64,000 nt of DNA from Azospirillum brasilense (lineage in GTDB: Bacteria > Pseudomonadota > Alphaproteobacteria > Rickettsiales > UBA3002). The stretch spans positions 19,987 to 83,986 of the forward strand of contig QFOX01000002.1 in assembly GCA_003241645.1 (NCBI GenBank), read 5' to 3'. A program made the position numbers and the translations under genes. This document shows positions 29,333-37,475 of the stretch, piece by piece. The notes under the pieces are model-generated. The model was not told where the DNA came from. It saw nothing but the letters and a program-made list of their open reading frames with translations, and searched no databases. How positions within the stretch are numbered: the first letter of the stretch is position 1; every line of letters begins with the position of its first letter.

Positions 29333-30372
29333 AAATGAAGCAGATCGAAGCGGCCAACATGAAAGAGGCCATGCGCATCGCCCGCGAAGAGCTGGGCGAC
29401 GATGCCGTGCTGCTGGAAAGCAAAAACACGCATGGCGGCATCGTGGTGACCTTTGCCATCGACGAGGAAGAACCGCTGGGCTTCGACGATATTCCCTTCA
29501 CCGCGCCGTATGAGATCGCACCGGAGCCGTACGTACCCAGCATGGCACGCCCGGCGAGCGCCCGCGCCGAGATCGACCACCCGGCTTTTGTGATCGCGCG
29601 TGATGTGGTGGCGCACCACACCCTGCCTGAGGCGCTGCACGAGCAACTCATGCGCGCGCTGGTGGGGGCCGATTATGTGGCGGGTGGCCTGAACGACGTG
29701 GCCGAGCATGCGCTGGCCGACGCGCTGGCGCGCACCCTCACCTACAAGACCATTGCCACCGGCCAGACGCTGCCGCCCGATCGTGCGGTCATGCTGGTGG
29801 GCATGCATGGTGCGGGCAAAACCTCGGCGCTGGCGAAGCTCGCCACCGAGCTGACGCTGCAGAAAAAACCCGTGGTCATTATTTCTGCCGACAATGAACG
29901 TATGGGCGCGGCCGACACGCTGGCCGGGCTTTGCGGCCTGCTGAAATGCAACTTCCACATTGCCGAGGACCGCGCCGCGCTGAAGCCGCTGCTGCGCGAA
30001 TATCTCGGCCGCGCATGGGTGCTGGTGGATTCCACCGGCGTGAACATCTACGAGTTCCAGCAGCTCAAGGCGCTGGGCGAACTGGCGGGCCTTACCGGAG
30101 TTGAGCCCATTCTCACCTGCCCCGCCGGCATGGATGCGGGCGAAGCGCAGGAAATGGCCAGCGTGCTTTCGTTCCTTGGCATTGAGCGCATGGTGGCCAC
30201 CAAAGTGGATGCGACGCGCCGCCTCGGCAGCCTGTTCACCGCGGTGCATGCCGGTGGGCTGGCGCTGGCGAACATGAGCAATTCCGCCAAACCCACCGAA
30301 GCCTGCACGCCCGCCACCGCCCCGGCGCTGGCACGGCTGATGATGCGCCATGTGCGCGAGCGAACCGCCTAA
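29329..30372 (+). CDS. flhF: Flagellar biosynthesis GTPase FlhF
   Basis: SRP-type GTPase that sets the place and number of flagella. The 347-residue protein starts MKMKQIEAANMKEAMRIARE with GDDAVLLESK, as in FlhF. The G1 motif is diverged (GMHGAGKTSALAKLA instead of GPTGVGKT), G3 reads VDSTG instead of DTAG, and G4 reads TKVD. GTP binding looks plausible, but the altered G3 leaves hydrolysis in doubt. Translationally coupled to flhA. Confidence 0.88.
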   Translation: MKMKQIEAANMKEAMRIAREELGDDAVLLESKNTHGGIVVTFAIDEEEPLGFDDIPFTAPYEIAPEPYVPSMARPASARAEIDHPAFVIARDVVAHHTLPEALHEQLMRALVGADYVAGGLNDVAEHALADALARTLTYKTIATGQTLPPDRAVMLVGMHGAGKTSALAKLATELTLQKKPVVIISADNERMGAADTLAGLCGLLKCNFHIAEDRAALKPLLREYLGRAWVLVDSTGVNIYEFQQLKALGELAGLTGVEPILTCPAGMDAGEAQEMASVLSFLGIERMVATKVDATRRLGSLFTAVHAGGLALANMSNSAKPTEACTPATAPALARLMMRHVRERTA

Positions 30373-30381
30373 GGAGCCCCC

Positions 30382-31161
30382 ATGAACGCACCCGCCCCCA
30401 TGACCCACCCGCTTCGCGCCGAAAACATCATTGCCGTGGCCTCCGGCAAGGGAGGGGTCGGCAAGACATGGTTCTCCATCACGCTGGCGCATTTGATGGC
30501 GCGCGCCGGCCGCCGCACGCTGTTGTTCGATGGCGATATCGGCCTCGCCAATGTGGATGTGCAATTGGGCCTCACGCCTGCGCGCGACCTCGGCTCGGTC
30601 TTCGCCGGGAAGATTCCCATGAAAGAAGCCATCACCCATTACGAAGCGGGCAATTTCGATATTCTGGCCGGGCGTTCCGGTTCCACCAGCATGGCAGGGC
30701 TTGGCGCACAGCGCATGATGCCCGCCATCGAGCAGCTGGTCGAGCTGGCAGGCAGCTACGATTTCGTCATCATCGATCTCGGCGCGGGCATCGAACAGCA
30801 TGTGCAGGTCATGTCGTCCATCGCCGCGCGCGTCGTGGTGGTGCTGACCGACGAGCCCACCTCGCTGACCGATGCGTATGCGTTCATCAAGCTGGTGACC
30901 GCGCGCGAGAACGCACCGCAGGTGCAGTTGGTCATCAACCAGGCGCAATCGCAGAAGGAAGGCGAGCACACCTACGCCACCATCAACCGCGCCTGCACGA
31001 ACTTCCTGAAATTCTCGCCGCCGCTGCTCGGCGTCATCCGCAAGGATAATAAGGTGAAGGATTCGATCCGTTCGCAATCCTCGCTGCTCACCAAAGCGCC
31101 GCACACCACCGCCGCGACCGATGCGGCGAGTATCTCCATCAAGCTGATGAAGAAAGAATAG
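30382..31161 (+). CDS. flhG: FlhG/MinD-like ATPase
   Basis: A 259-residue MinD/ParA-family ATPase with the deviant Walker A ASGKGGVGKTW, LLFDGDIGLANVDVQLGL (switch I region) and FVIIDLGAGIEQHVQ (Walker B). In polar flagellates FlhG works with FlhF to limit flagellar number. It follows flhF by 9 bp, with AAGGAG before its ATG. Confidence 0.92.
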   Translation: MNAPAPMTHPLRAENIIAVASGKGGVGKTWFSITLAHLMARAGRRTLLFDGDIGLANVDVQLGLTPARDLGSVFAGKIPMKEAITHYEAGNFDILAGRSGSTSMAGLGAQRMMPAIEQLVELAGSYDFVIIDLGAGIEQHVQVMSSIAARVVVVLTDEPTSLTDAYAFIKLVTARENAPQVQLVINQAQSQKEGEHTYATINRACTNFLKFSPPLLGVIRKDNKVKDSIRSQSSLLTKAPHTTAATDAASISIKLMKKE

Positions 31162-31171
31162 GAACGCGCCG

Positions 31172-33196
31172 GTGGTCGAACAATTCGCAGCACCGCCGAT
31201 CAACCCGCTCATCAGCATTCAACCGCTGAGCACCCCCGCCCCGGGCCGCGACGCCGCCGGGGCCGTGCCACCGCAACTGGCTAATGTGCCGCCGGGCACG
31301 GTGGTGGAAGGGTTCGTGGTCAACCGCGACCCCACGGGCAACCCGGTCATCCGCACGGTGCTGGGCGACATCCTCATCAAGAGCGATGTGTTCATGAAGA
31401 CCGGCAGCGAGATCGTGTTCCGGGTAGACACCACGCAGCAAAGCCATGCGCGCATCCTCACCATTGATGGGCTGAGCCCGCAGGATTACGTGAGCAGCAA
31501 CGCCCGCCCGTCCGCGGCGGATAGCATCGCCGCCAGCCCCATGCAGCAAAGCGCGCAGGCAGCCGGGCTTGGTGCGCGTGCGGCCGCCGCTGTGCCGTTG
31601 CAGGCGTTGCTGGTGAATAACGCGCCGTTGCCCGCGGCCAGCTTAGTGAATAATCCGTTGCTGGCGGCGGTGGCCACGGCGACCACCCCCATTCCCGCCG
31701 CGCTGGTGAAGCTGCATCAAGGAGCACAGCTGCAGGTGAAAGTGCTGCAAGTGGCCCTGCCCGAACTGCTGACGCGCGACGCACAACAGGCGGATGCGGC
31801 AGCACCCACTGCCACGCCGCGGCCTGCGCCGGGTGCGGCACCTACGGGCGCGCCAGCCGTGCCACCCAAACCGTATGGCCCGGCGCTGGCACAGACCCAG
31901 ACCTTCACCAACGCGCGCACCGCGCAGGTCGCGCTGCAGCAAGCGCCAGTGCCCGCCGCACCAGCAAGCCCGGCCAACGTGCAAACCTCGCCTGCTGTGC
32001 CAACATCGCCAACATCGCCCGCAGGCCAGCCGGTTGTCCCGGCGGCATCGCCTGCTTCTGCTACGCCCTTGCCGTCAACCAACAGTTTGCTGCAGGCCGG
32101 CGTACCAACGGATGTGCTGGCCAATATCGTGAACGAAGCGGCGACCGCCGCAGCCATTCAGGCAAAAGTAGCAGCGGCAAAACTACCGTTGCCGGGCGAG
32201 GCAGCGGAAGCTGTGCGACCCAATCCGCGCCCGCAAACGCCCGCACCTGCCGTGAACACTGCTTCAGTACAATCTGCGCCCACAAACGCGTCACCGCCGC
32301 CAGCAGCGCAGGGTGGCATTCCGGCGCATGTGATCGGCCATGAGGCGGATGGCATGGCCATTCTGCAAACGCCCATCGGCACGCTGAAAATGCAGCTGCC
32401 CCAGCCCGTGCCCGTGGGCACCGCCCTGCGGCTGGAGCTGACGCCCACCGACAAACCACCCCTGCCCGTGGGCACTGCGCCGCTGCCGCCCGAGGCGGAA
32501 CGCAGCATCGCCACGTTGGCGCAGCACTGGCCTGCGCTGGAAGAATTACTGGCCGCCGCCCCCAGCGCCGACCCGGTCCTTGCGCGGGCACTGGCGCAGG
32601 CCATGCCCGAGATCGGGCCGAAACTGACCAGCGGCATGCTGTTCTTCGTGGCGGCGGCAAAAGGCGGCGACCTGCGCCAATGGATTGGCACCAAAGCTGT
32701 TGCCGCGCTGGAGGAAAAACTGCCCGCGCTGGCCAGCCGCCTGAAGGGCGACATGGCCCAGCTGCAGCAATTGCTGGTGGATTCGCCGCTGCAGCAATGG
32801 AACAGCGCCATGATACCGATGCTGCATCAGGGCCAGCTGGAACATGCACGCCTGTTCTGCCGCCGCGAGCAGGACGAAGCGCATGGCACCGGAAAACAGG
32901 GCAGCGAGCAGCGCTTCATTCTGGAGGTGGACCTGTCGCAACTCGGTTCCATGCAGTTCGATGGGTTCGTGCGCAAAGCGCCGGGAAAGACCCACCAGTT
33001 CGACCTGTTCGTGCGCAGTAGCGGCCCGCTGCCCGAATCGCTCAGCCATGAAATTCGCAGCACGTTCGAGACGGCCATTCAAAGCACCGGCATGCGGGGG
33101 TATCTTGGCTTCCAGCATGGCAGCCAGCATTTCGTGCGCCCCATGGCCGACGCCGCGCCGCGGACACAGAGCGGATCGCAACCAATCCTTGCCTGA
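31172..33196 (+). CDS. FliK-like Pro/Ala-rich protein
   Basis: A 674-residue protein with a GTG start. Residues ~30-130 form a compact N-terminal domain (GTVVEGFVVNRDPTGNPVI). A long low-complexity linker rich in Ala, Pro, Gln and Thr spans ~190-390. The C-terminal ~200 residues contain LEVDLSQLGSMQFDGFVRKA and HEIRSTFETAIQSTGMRGYL, resembling the C-terminal domain of hook-length control proteins (a LxLxPxxLGxxxV-like strand). Last flagellar gene of the operon. I infer a FliK-type ruler; the match is by architecture and motif only. Confidence 0.6.
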   Translation: MVEQFAAPPINPLISIQPLSTPAPGRDAAGAVPPQLANVPPGTVVEGFVVNRDPTGNPVIRTVLGDILIKSDVFMKTGSEIVFRVDTTQQSHARILTIDGLSPQDYVSSNARPSAADSIAASPMQQSAQAAGLGARAAAAVPLQALLVNNAPLPAASLVNNPLLAAVATATTPIPAALVKLHQGAQLQVKVLQVALPELLTRDAQQADAAAPTATPRPAPGAAPTGAPAVPPKPYGPALAQTQTFTNARTAQVALQQAPVPAAPASPANVQTSPAVPTSPTSPAGQPVVPAASPASATPLPSTNSLLQAGVPTDVLANIVNEAATAAAIQAKVAAAKLPLPGEAAEAVRPNPRPQTPAPAVNTASVQSAPTNASPPPAAQGGIPAHVIGHEADGMAILQTPIGTLKMQLPQPVPVGTALRLELTPTDKPPLPVGTAPLPPEAERSIATLAQHWPALEELLAAAPSADPVLARALAQAMPEIGPKLTSGMLFFVAAAKGGDLRQWIGTKAVAALEEKLPALASRLKGDMAQLQQLLVDSPLQQWNSAMIPMLHQGQLEHARLFCRREQDEAHGTGKQGSEQRFILEVDLSQLGSMQFDGFVRKAPGKTHQFDLFVRSSGPLPESLSHEIRSTFETAIQSTGMRGYLGFQHGSQHFVRPMADAAPRTQSGSQPILA

Positions 33197-33223
33197 GCGG
33201 GCAAGGCAGGCTACCACACCCGC

Positions 33224-34243
33224 ATGCAAACCGCACGCTCCACACACTCCGCCGCCACGCCGCTGGCCGACCTGAACGCCCTGCGCCAACTGGTGGCAGC
33301 CGACCTTGAACGCGTCAACCGCGTGATCGTGGAGCAATCGAAAAGCCAGGTGGCACTGGTGAGCGATGTGGCCGCCCACATCATCGCGGCTGGCGGCAAA
33401 CGCCTGCGCCCCTGCCTCACGCTGGCCAGCGCCATGCTGTGCGGCTACGAGGGCGAGCGCCATGTGCGCCTCGCGGCCTGCGTGGAATTCATTCACACCG
33501 CCACCCTGCTGCATGACGACGTGGTGGATGAGAGCACCCTGCGCCGCGGCGAGCAGACCGCCAACGACATCTGGGGCAACCAGTCGAGCGTGCTGGTGGG
33601 CGACTTCCTGTTCAGCCGCGCGTTCCAGCTCATGGTGGCCGACGGTTCGCTGGACGTGCTGAAAATTTTATCCGATGCATCCGCCACCATTTCCGAAGGT
33701 GAAGTGCAACAGTTGATGGTTAGCCATGATCTGGCCATCACGCAGGAAATCTATGAACAGGTGATCGGCGCGAAGACCGCCGCGCTGTTCGCCGCCGCCA
33801 GCGAGATCGGCCCGGTGGTGGCCGGCAAGCCGGAACTGCGCGACGCCCTGCAGGCCTATGGTTATGCACTCGGCATGGCCTTCCAGATGGCGGATGACGC
33901 GCTGGATTACGCCGCCAGCAGCGAAGCGGAACTGGGCAAGGCCATTGGCGATGATTTCCGTGAAGGCAAGATCACCATGCCGGTGATGGTGGCCTACCAG
34001 CGCGCCACGCCCGAGGAGAAAACCTTCTGGGAGCACACGCTCGAGCACGGCGAAACGCTGGATGCGGCGACGCTCGCCCACGCGAAAACCTTGATGCAAA
34101 AACATGGCGCCATTGAGGCGACCATGCAGCGCGCCACCCATTTCCGTGACGTGGCATTGAACGCGCTGGCAGGCTTTGCCGACAGCCCGGCGAAGGACGC
34201 ACTGGCGCAAGCCGCCGCCTTCGCGGTGACGCGCCGCTTCTAA
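33224..34243 (+). CDS. ispB: Polyprenyl diphosphate synthase (quinone side chain)
   Basis: A 339-residue long-chain trans-prenyltransferase that builds the isoprenoid tail of ubiquinone. First Asp-rich motif LLHDDVVDESTLRRG, GGKRLRP near the N-terminus, VLVGDFLFSRAF, and second Asp-rich motif FQMADDALDY. Chain length (octa-, nona- or decaprenyl) is not decided by eye. It follows the flagellar operon on the same strand after 27 bp. Confidence 0.92.
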   Translation: MQTARSTHSAATPLADLNALRQLVAADLERVNRVIVEQSKSQVALVSDVAAHIIAAGGKRLRPCLTLASAMLCGYEGERHVRLAACVEFIHTATLLHDDVVDESTLRRGEQTANDIWGNQSSVLVGDFLFSRAFQLMVADGSLDVLKILSDASATISEGEVQQLMVSHDLAITQEIYEQVIGAKTAALFAAASEIGPVVAGKPELRDALQAYGYALGMAFQMADDALDYAASSEAELGKAIGDDFREGKITMPVMVAYQRATPEEKTFWEHTLEHGETLDAATLAHAKTLMQKHGAIEATMQRATHFRDVALNALAGFADSPAKDALAQAAAFAVTRRF

Positions 34244-34263
34244 AAAAAGATGCCTGTTAACGC

Positions 34264-35292
34264 TTAGTCGTCGTCGCTTGGGCGAAGGGCCGTGCTGCGC
34301 TCATCCAGCAGGCCAGCCTCTTTGTAGTAGCGCAGCGCACCGGGGTGCAGCGGCGCCGTCAGGCCCGAATAGACCATGCGCTCCTTGTCGAGCGTGGCGA
34401 ACACGAAATGCAGCGTTTTGAAGCTGTCGAAATTATCGAACACCGCTTTGGTCAGCTGGTAGACGGTTTCTTCGCCCTCATCCTCGGTGGTCACGAGGGT
34501 GGCTTTCACGCCAAAGGTCGGCGTGTTCTGCGGGTTGTTGGGGTACATGCCGCCCGGAATGGCCGTGCGCGCGTAATAGGGGCTGTCCTTCAGCAGCTTG
34601 TCCACTTCCGGCCCTTCGACCGATACCAGCACAGCACCGCAATCGGTGGTGATCTCCTGAATGAGCCCGTTCGGGTGGCCCGCGGTGAACAGCATCGCGT
34701 CGATCTCGCCTTTGCAGAGCGCCTGCGCGGCATCCGCCGGTTTGAGTTCCAGCGTTTTAGCGAAGGAGCTACGCGTCCAGCCCTTTTCTTCCATCAGTTC
34801 CTGCATGATGGCACGCATGCCCGACCCACGGTCGCCCACGTTCACGCGCTTGCCCTTCAGGTCCGAGAAATTTTTGATGCCGCTTTTCTTGGTCGCGGCA
34901 AGCGTGAACATTTCACTGTGCAGCGAGAAGACCGAGCGCAGGCCTTTGAACGCCGGCCCATCGGCGAACACGCCTTTGCCGGTATAGGCGTTGTACTGCC
35001 AGTCCGACTGGACGACGGCGAAGTCGTTCTCGTCGTCGCGCAGCGCGTGGATGTTGTAGATGGAGCCAACGGTGGATTCCGCGTAGCAGCGAATGCCGTG
35101 CTCTTTGCGGCCACGGTTGATGAGGCGGCAGATCGCCCCGCCCGCCGGATAATACGCGCCGCGCTCGGAGCCGGTCGCGATCGTAACGATACGCTCCTGC
35201 GCCTGTGCGGGTTGCGCCGGAAGGCCCACCAGCGCCGCACCCAGTGCCGCGGCAGAGAGAACCAGACAATAACGCAAACGGGCCAGCTTCAT
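34264..35292 (-). CDS. TAXI-family TRAP transporter solute-binding protein
   Basis: A 342-residue periplasmic protein with a signal peptide (MKLARLRYCLVLSAAALGAA...QPAQAQ). IATGSERGAYYPAGGAICRLIN is the diagnostic TAXI opening, then FAVVQSDWQYNAYTG and VNVGDRGSGMRAIMQE. Known TAXI proteins bind small organic acids. No TRAP membrane subunit lies in the window. It follows the LdtR-like gene by 13 bp, so the pair is probably one operon. Start at 35292 fits the signal peptide. Confidence 0.9.
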   Translation of the reverse strand: MKLARLRYCLVLSAAALGAALVGLPAQPAQAQERIVTIATGSERGAYYPAGGAICRLINRGRKEHGIRCYAESTVGSIYNIHALRDDENDFAVVQSDWQYNAYTGKGVFADGPAFKGLRSVFSLHSEMFTLAATKKSGIKNFSDLKGKRVNVGDRGSGMRAIMQELMEEKGWTRSSFAKTLELKPADAAQALCKGEIDAMLFTAGHPNGLIQEITTDCGAVLVSVEGPEVDKLLKDSPYYARTAIPGGMYPNNPQNTPTFGVKATLVTTEDEGEETVYQLTKAVFDNFDSFKTLHFVFATLDKERMVYSGLTAPLHPGALRYYKEAGLLDERSTALRPSDDD

Positions 35293-35305
35293 AACTTCCT
35301 CTGTT

Positions 35306-35758
35306 CTAGTAAAGGCGCGACATGTATTCGGTCCAGAACCGCTCGAGCTGGTGCATGGACTTATTGGTTTCAGCAAGCTGGGTCAGGCCGGGGTTGCGCT
35401 TGTCCAGCTCGGCCACGTTGCGCTCGATCAGCGTGTCGAGCATTTTTACCAGTTCCAGCCCCTTGGGCGACAGGCGCACGCGGGTGGAGCGTTTGTCGTG
35501 CGGGGCTTTTTCCTGCACGAGGTAGCCGTTCTGCACGAGGTGCTTCACGTTGTACGACACGTTGGTGCCCAGATAGTAGCCGCGGTTGGTCAACTCGCCC
35601 ACGGTCAGCTGGTCTTCGCCAATGTTGTAGAGGATCAGCGTCTGGACGTTGTTGATGTCTTCGATCTTAATGCGGTCCAGCTCGCTTTTCACCACGTCGA
35701 GGAAACGGCGGTGCAGGCGTTCGATCAGCAGGATGGTTTCAAGGTAGGTTTGCTTCAC
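35306..35758 (-). CDS. ldtR: LdtR-like MarR-family regulator
   Basis: A 150-residue winged-helix protein. IERLHRRFLDVVKSELDRI, DINNVQTLILYNIGEDQLTV, ELTNRGYYLGTNVSYNVKHL and APHDKRSTRVRLSPKGLEL follow the alphaproteobacterial LdtR regulator, which in Liberibacter and Rhizobium controls L,D-transpeptidase and stress genes. GTG start at 35758 with GGAG 7 bp upstream. It probably governs itself and the downstream TAXI gene. Confidence 0.85.
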   Translation of the reverse strand: MKQTYLETILLIERLHRRFLDVVKSELDRIKIEDINNVQTLILYNIGEDQLTVGELTNRGYYLGTNVSYNVKHLVQNGYLVQEKAPHDKRSTRVRLSPKGLELVKMLDTLIERNVAELDKRNPGLTQLAETNKSMHQLERFWTEYMSRLY

Positions 35759-35821
35759 AAAAGGGCTCCAGAAAATTGCCTTACATTAAAAATCTATCAA
35801 GTTCTGCCACAGCTTAGGGCG

Positions 35822-37351
35822 TTAATCAAGCAGCGCGGGGTCCGACACCAGACGAATACTGACCTTGGTGCCCTTGCCTTTGGTGCTCTCGATCATAATG
35901 CGCCCGTGATGCAACTCCACCAGCCGTTTCGCCAGCGGCAGGCCAAGGCCCGCCCCTTCGTATTTGCGGTTCAGCCCGGCATCGCTCTGGTTGAAGTTGG
36001 TGAACGCGCGGCCAATTTCCTCCGGCGTCATGCCGATACCCGTATCTTCGATGTCGATGGTGAAATAGACCACGCCGTTGCGCCCGGCCTCGGCGCGCAC
36101 GCGTACGGTCACCTGCCCTTGCGGCTCGGTGAACTTGATGGCGTTGGAGAGGATGTTCAGGAAGATCTGCATCAACCGCACGCGATCGGCGATGATGCGC
36201 GGCAGCTTTGCGGGCACATCCAGGTAAATGTCGATTTTTCGCTGCTGTGCCTGCCCCGCCACGATATTCAGCGCTTTGTCGATGATCTTCGGCAGTTGCA
36301 GCTGCTCGAACCGCACGGTGAGTTTGCCGGATTCGGCCTGCGACAGGTCGAGGATGTCGTTGATAATATCCAGCAGGTGCTTGCCGGACACGTGGATGTC
36401 GCGCGCGTATTCGACGTATTTTTCGTTGCCCATGGGGCCGAACTGCTGGTCGCCCAGCATGGTCGAGAAGCCGATGATAGCATTCAGCGGCGTGCGCAAT
36501 TCATGGCTGATATTGCCAAGGAATTGCGACTTGGCCACGTTCGCGGCTTCCGCCTGCTCGCGCGATTTCTCGAGTTCCACCGTTTTGCGCATCAGCCGCT
36601 TATCGCGATCTTCGATCTCCTGCAGCATGGCGTTGAACGATTCGATCAGCAGGTCGATCTCCTGCGGGTAGGTACTTAGCGGCGATTGGCGCACGCGCAG
36701 CGAATAATCCTTATACAGGCTCACGCGCTGGGCGGTGGTGGCGATCTGGCGGATGGGGCGCATGACCGTGCGGCGTAAATACACGCCGAACCACCAGCTC
36801 AGGCCCACGAACGCGGCGATGCTGAAGGCGAACACCACCAGCCCCCAGCTAAAATGCGCCAGAATGGAGCCCGGCGATGCGACCAGCAGCACATAGCCCG
36901 TGTTGCGCGGCAAGCGCGGATCGGCAATGGCCACCACCTTACCGACCAGCTGGTAGCTGGAATGGTTGCGGGCGGAAAACCCGGCGCATTGTTTCAGCAG
37001 CGAATCCTGCAAATGCTCGTGCTGCTTGAGTTCCTTGTAAAGCGGCCCGGCGCTCGCGTGGGTCGGGTTGCCCTTTCGGTCCAGCAGGCAGGCAAGCACC
37101 AGCTGCGGGTTCTGGGCGGTGTATTTCAAGGCGCTGCTGCTGGGCCCGCCCGCCTCGTTCACGCGGGCCACCACCACGCGCGCCTGCGCGGCCAGTTCGC
37201 GCCGCACATCGGCCCGCACATGCATGACGGAGAACAGCATCACCTGGAAAAGTACAAGCACAGCAAAGGCTGCGCTGATGAGAATGGCGCTACGCTTATA
37301 AAGCTGTTGCAACGAAAAGGCCATGGAAGGGATGGTTGTACCCCAGCGCAT
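35822..37351 (-). CDS. Membrane sensor histidine kinase (HAMP-HisKA-HATPase)
   Basis: A 509-residue kinase with membrane helices near residues 20-42 and 170-190, a periplasmic sensor region between them, a HAMP linker (RPIRQIATTAQRVSLYKDYS), a coiled-coil, HisKA (FLGNISHELRTPLNAIIGFS) and HATPase (NILSNAIKFT, DTGIGMTPEEIG, GAGLGLPLAKRL). The HisKA segment resembles DivJ/PleC-type alphaproteobacterial kinases. The start could be 37351 or the ATG at 37324; neither has a clear ribosome site. No partner regulator is adjacent. Confidence 0.9.
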   Translation of the reverse strand: MRWGTTIPSMAFSLQQLYKRSAILISAAFAVLVLFQVMLFSVMHVRADVRRELAAQARVVVARVNEAGGPSSSALKYTAQNPQLVLACLLDRKGNPTHASAGPLYKELKQHEHLQDSLLKQCAGFSARNHSSYQLVGKVVAIADPRLPRNTGYVLLVASPGSILAHFSWGLVVFAFSIAAFVGLSWWFGVYLRRTVMRPIRQIATTAQRVSLYKDYSLRVRQSPLSTYPQEIDLLIESFNAMLQEIEDRDKRLMRKTVELEKSREQAEAANVAKSQFLGNISHELRTPLNAIIGFSTMLGDQQFGPMGNEKYVEYARDIHVSGKHLLDIINDILDLSQAESGKLTVRFEQLQLPKIIDKALNIVAGQAQQRKIDIYLDVPAKLPRIIADRVRLMQIFLNILSNAIKFTEPQGQVTVRVRAEAGRNGVVYFTIDIEDTGIGMTPEEIGRAFTNFNQSDAGLNRKYEGAGLGLPLAKRLVELHHGRIMIESTKGKGTKVSIRLVSDPALLD

Positions 37352-37475
37352 TTAAAAAATCATTAACGAAATCGGGGCGTTATCACGTGAACTAACCGAA
37401 TATAACATTTGCCCCGTTGCCCCCCGCATGCTACCCGCCACACCAGCAGAATAACAAAGGGAACGGACCGTTCTT

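Noticed and set aside
34264..35292. A complete TRAP transport system
   Set aside because: Only the TAXI binding protein is present; no membrane DctM/fused subunit is encoded in the window.
37352..37475. glmS ribozyme or riboswitch upstream of glmS
   Set aside because: The 124-bp leader shows no conserved ribozyme core, and the ribozyme is largely a Gram-positive feature.
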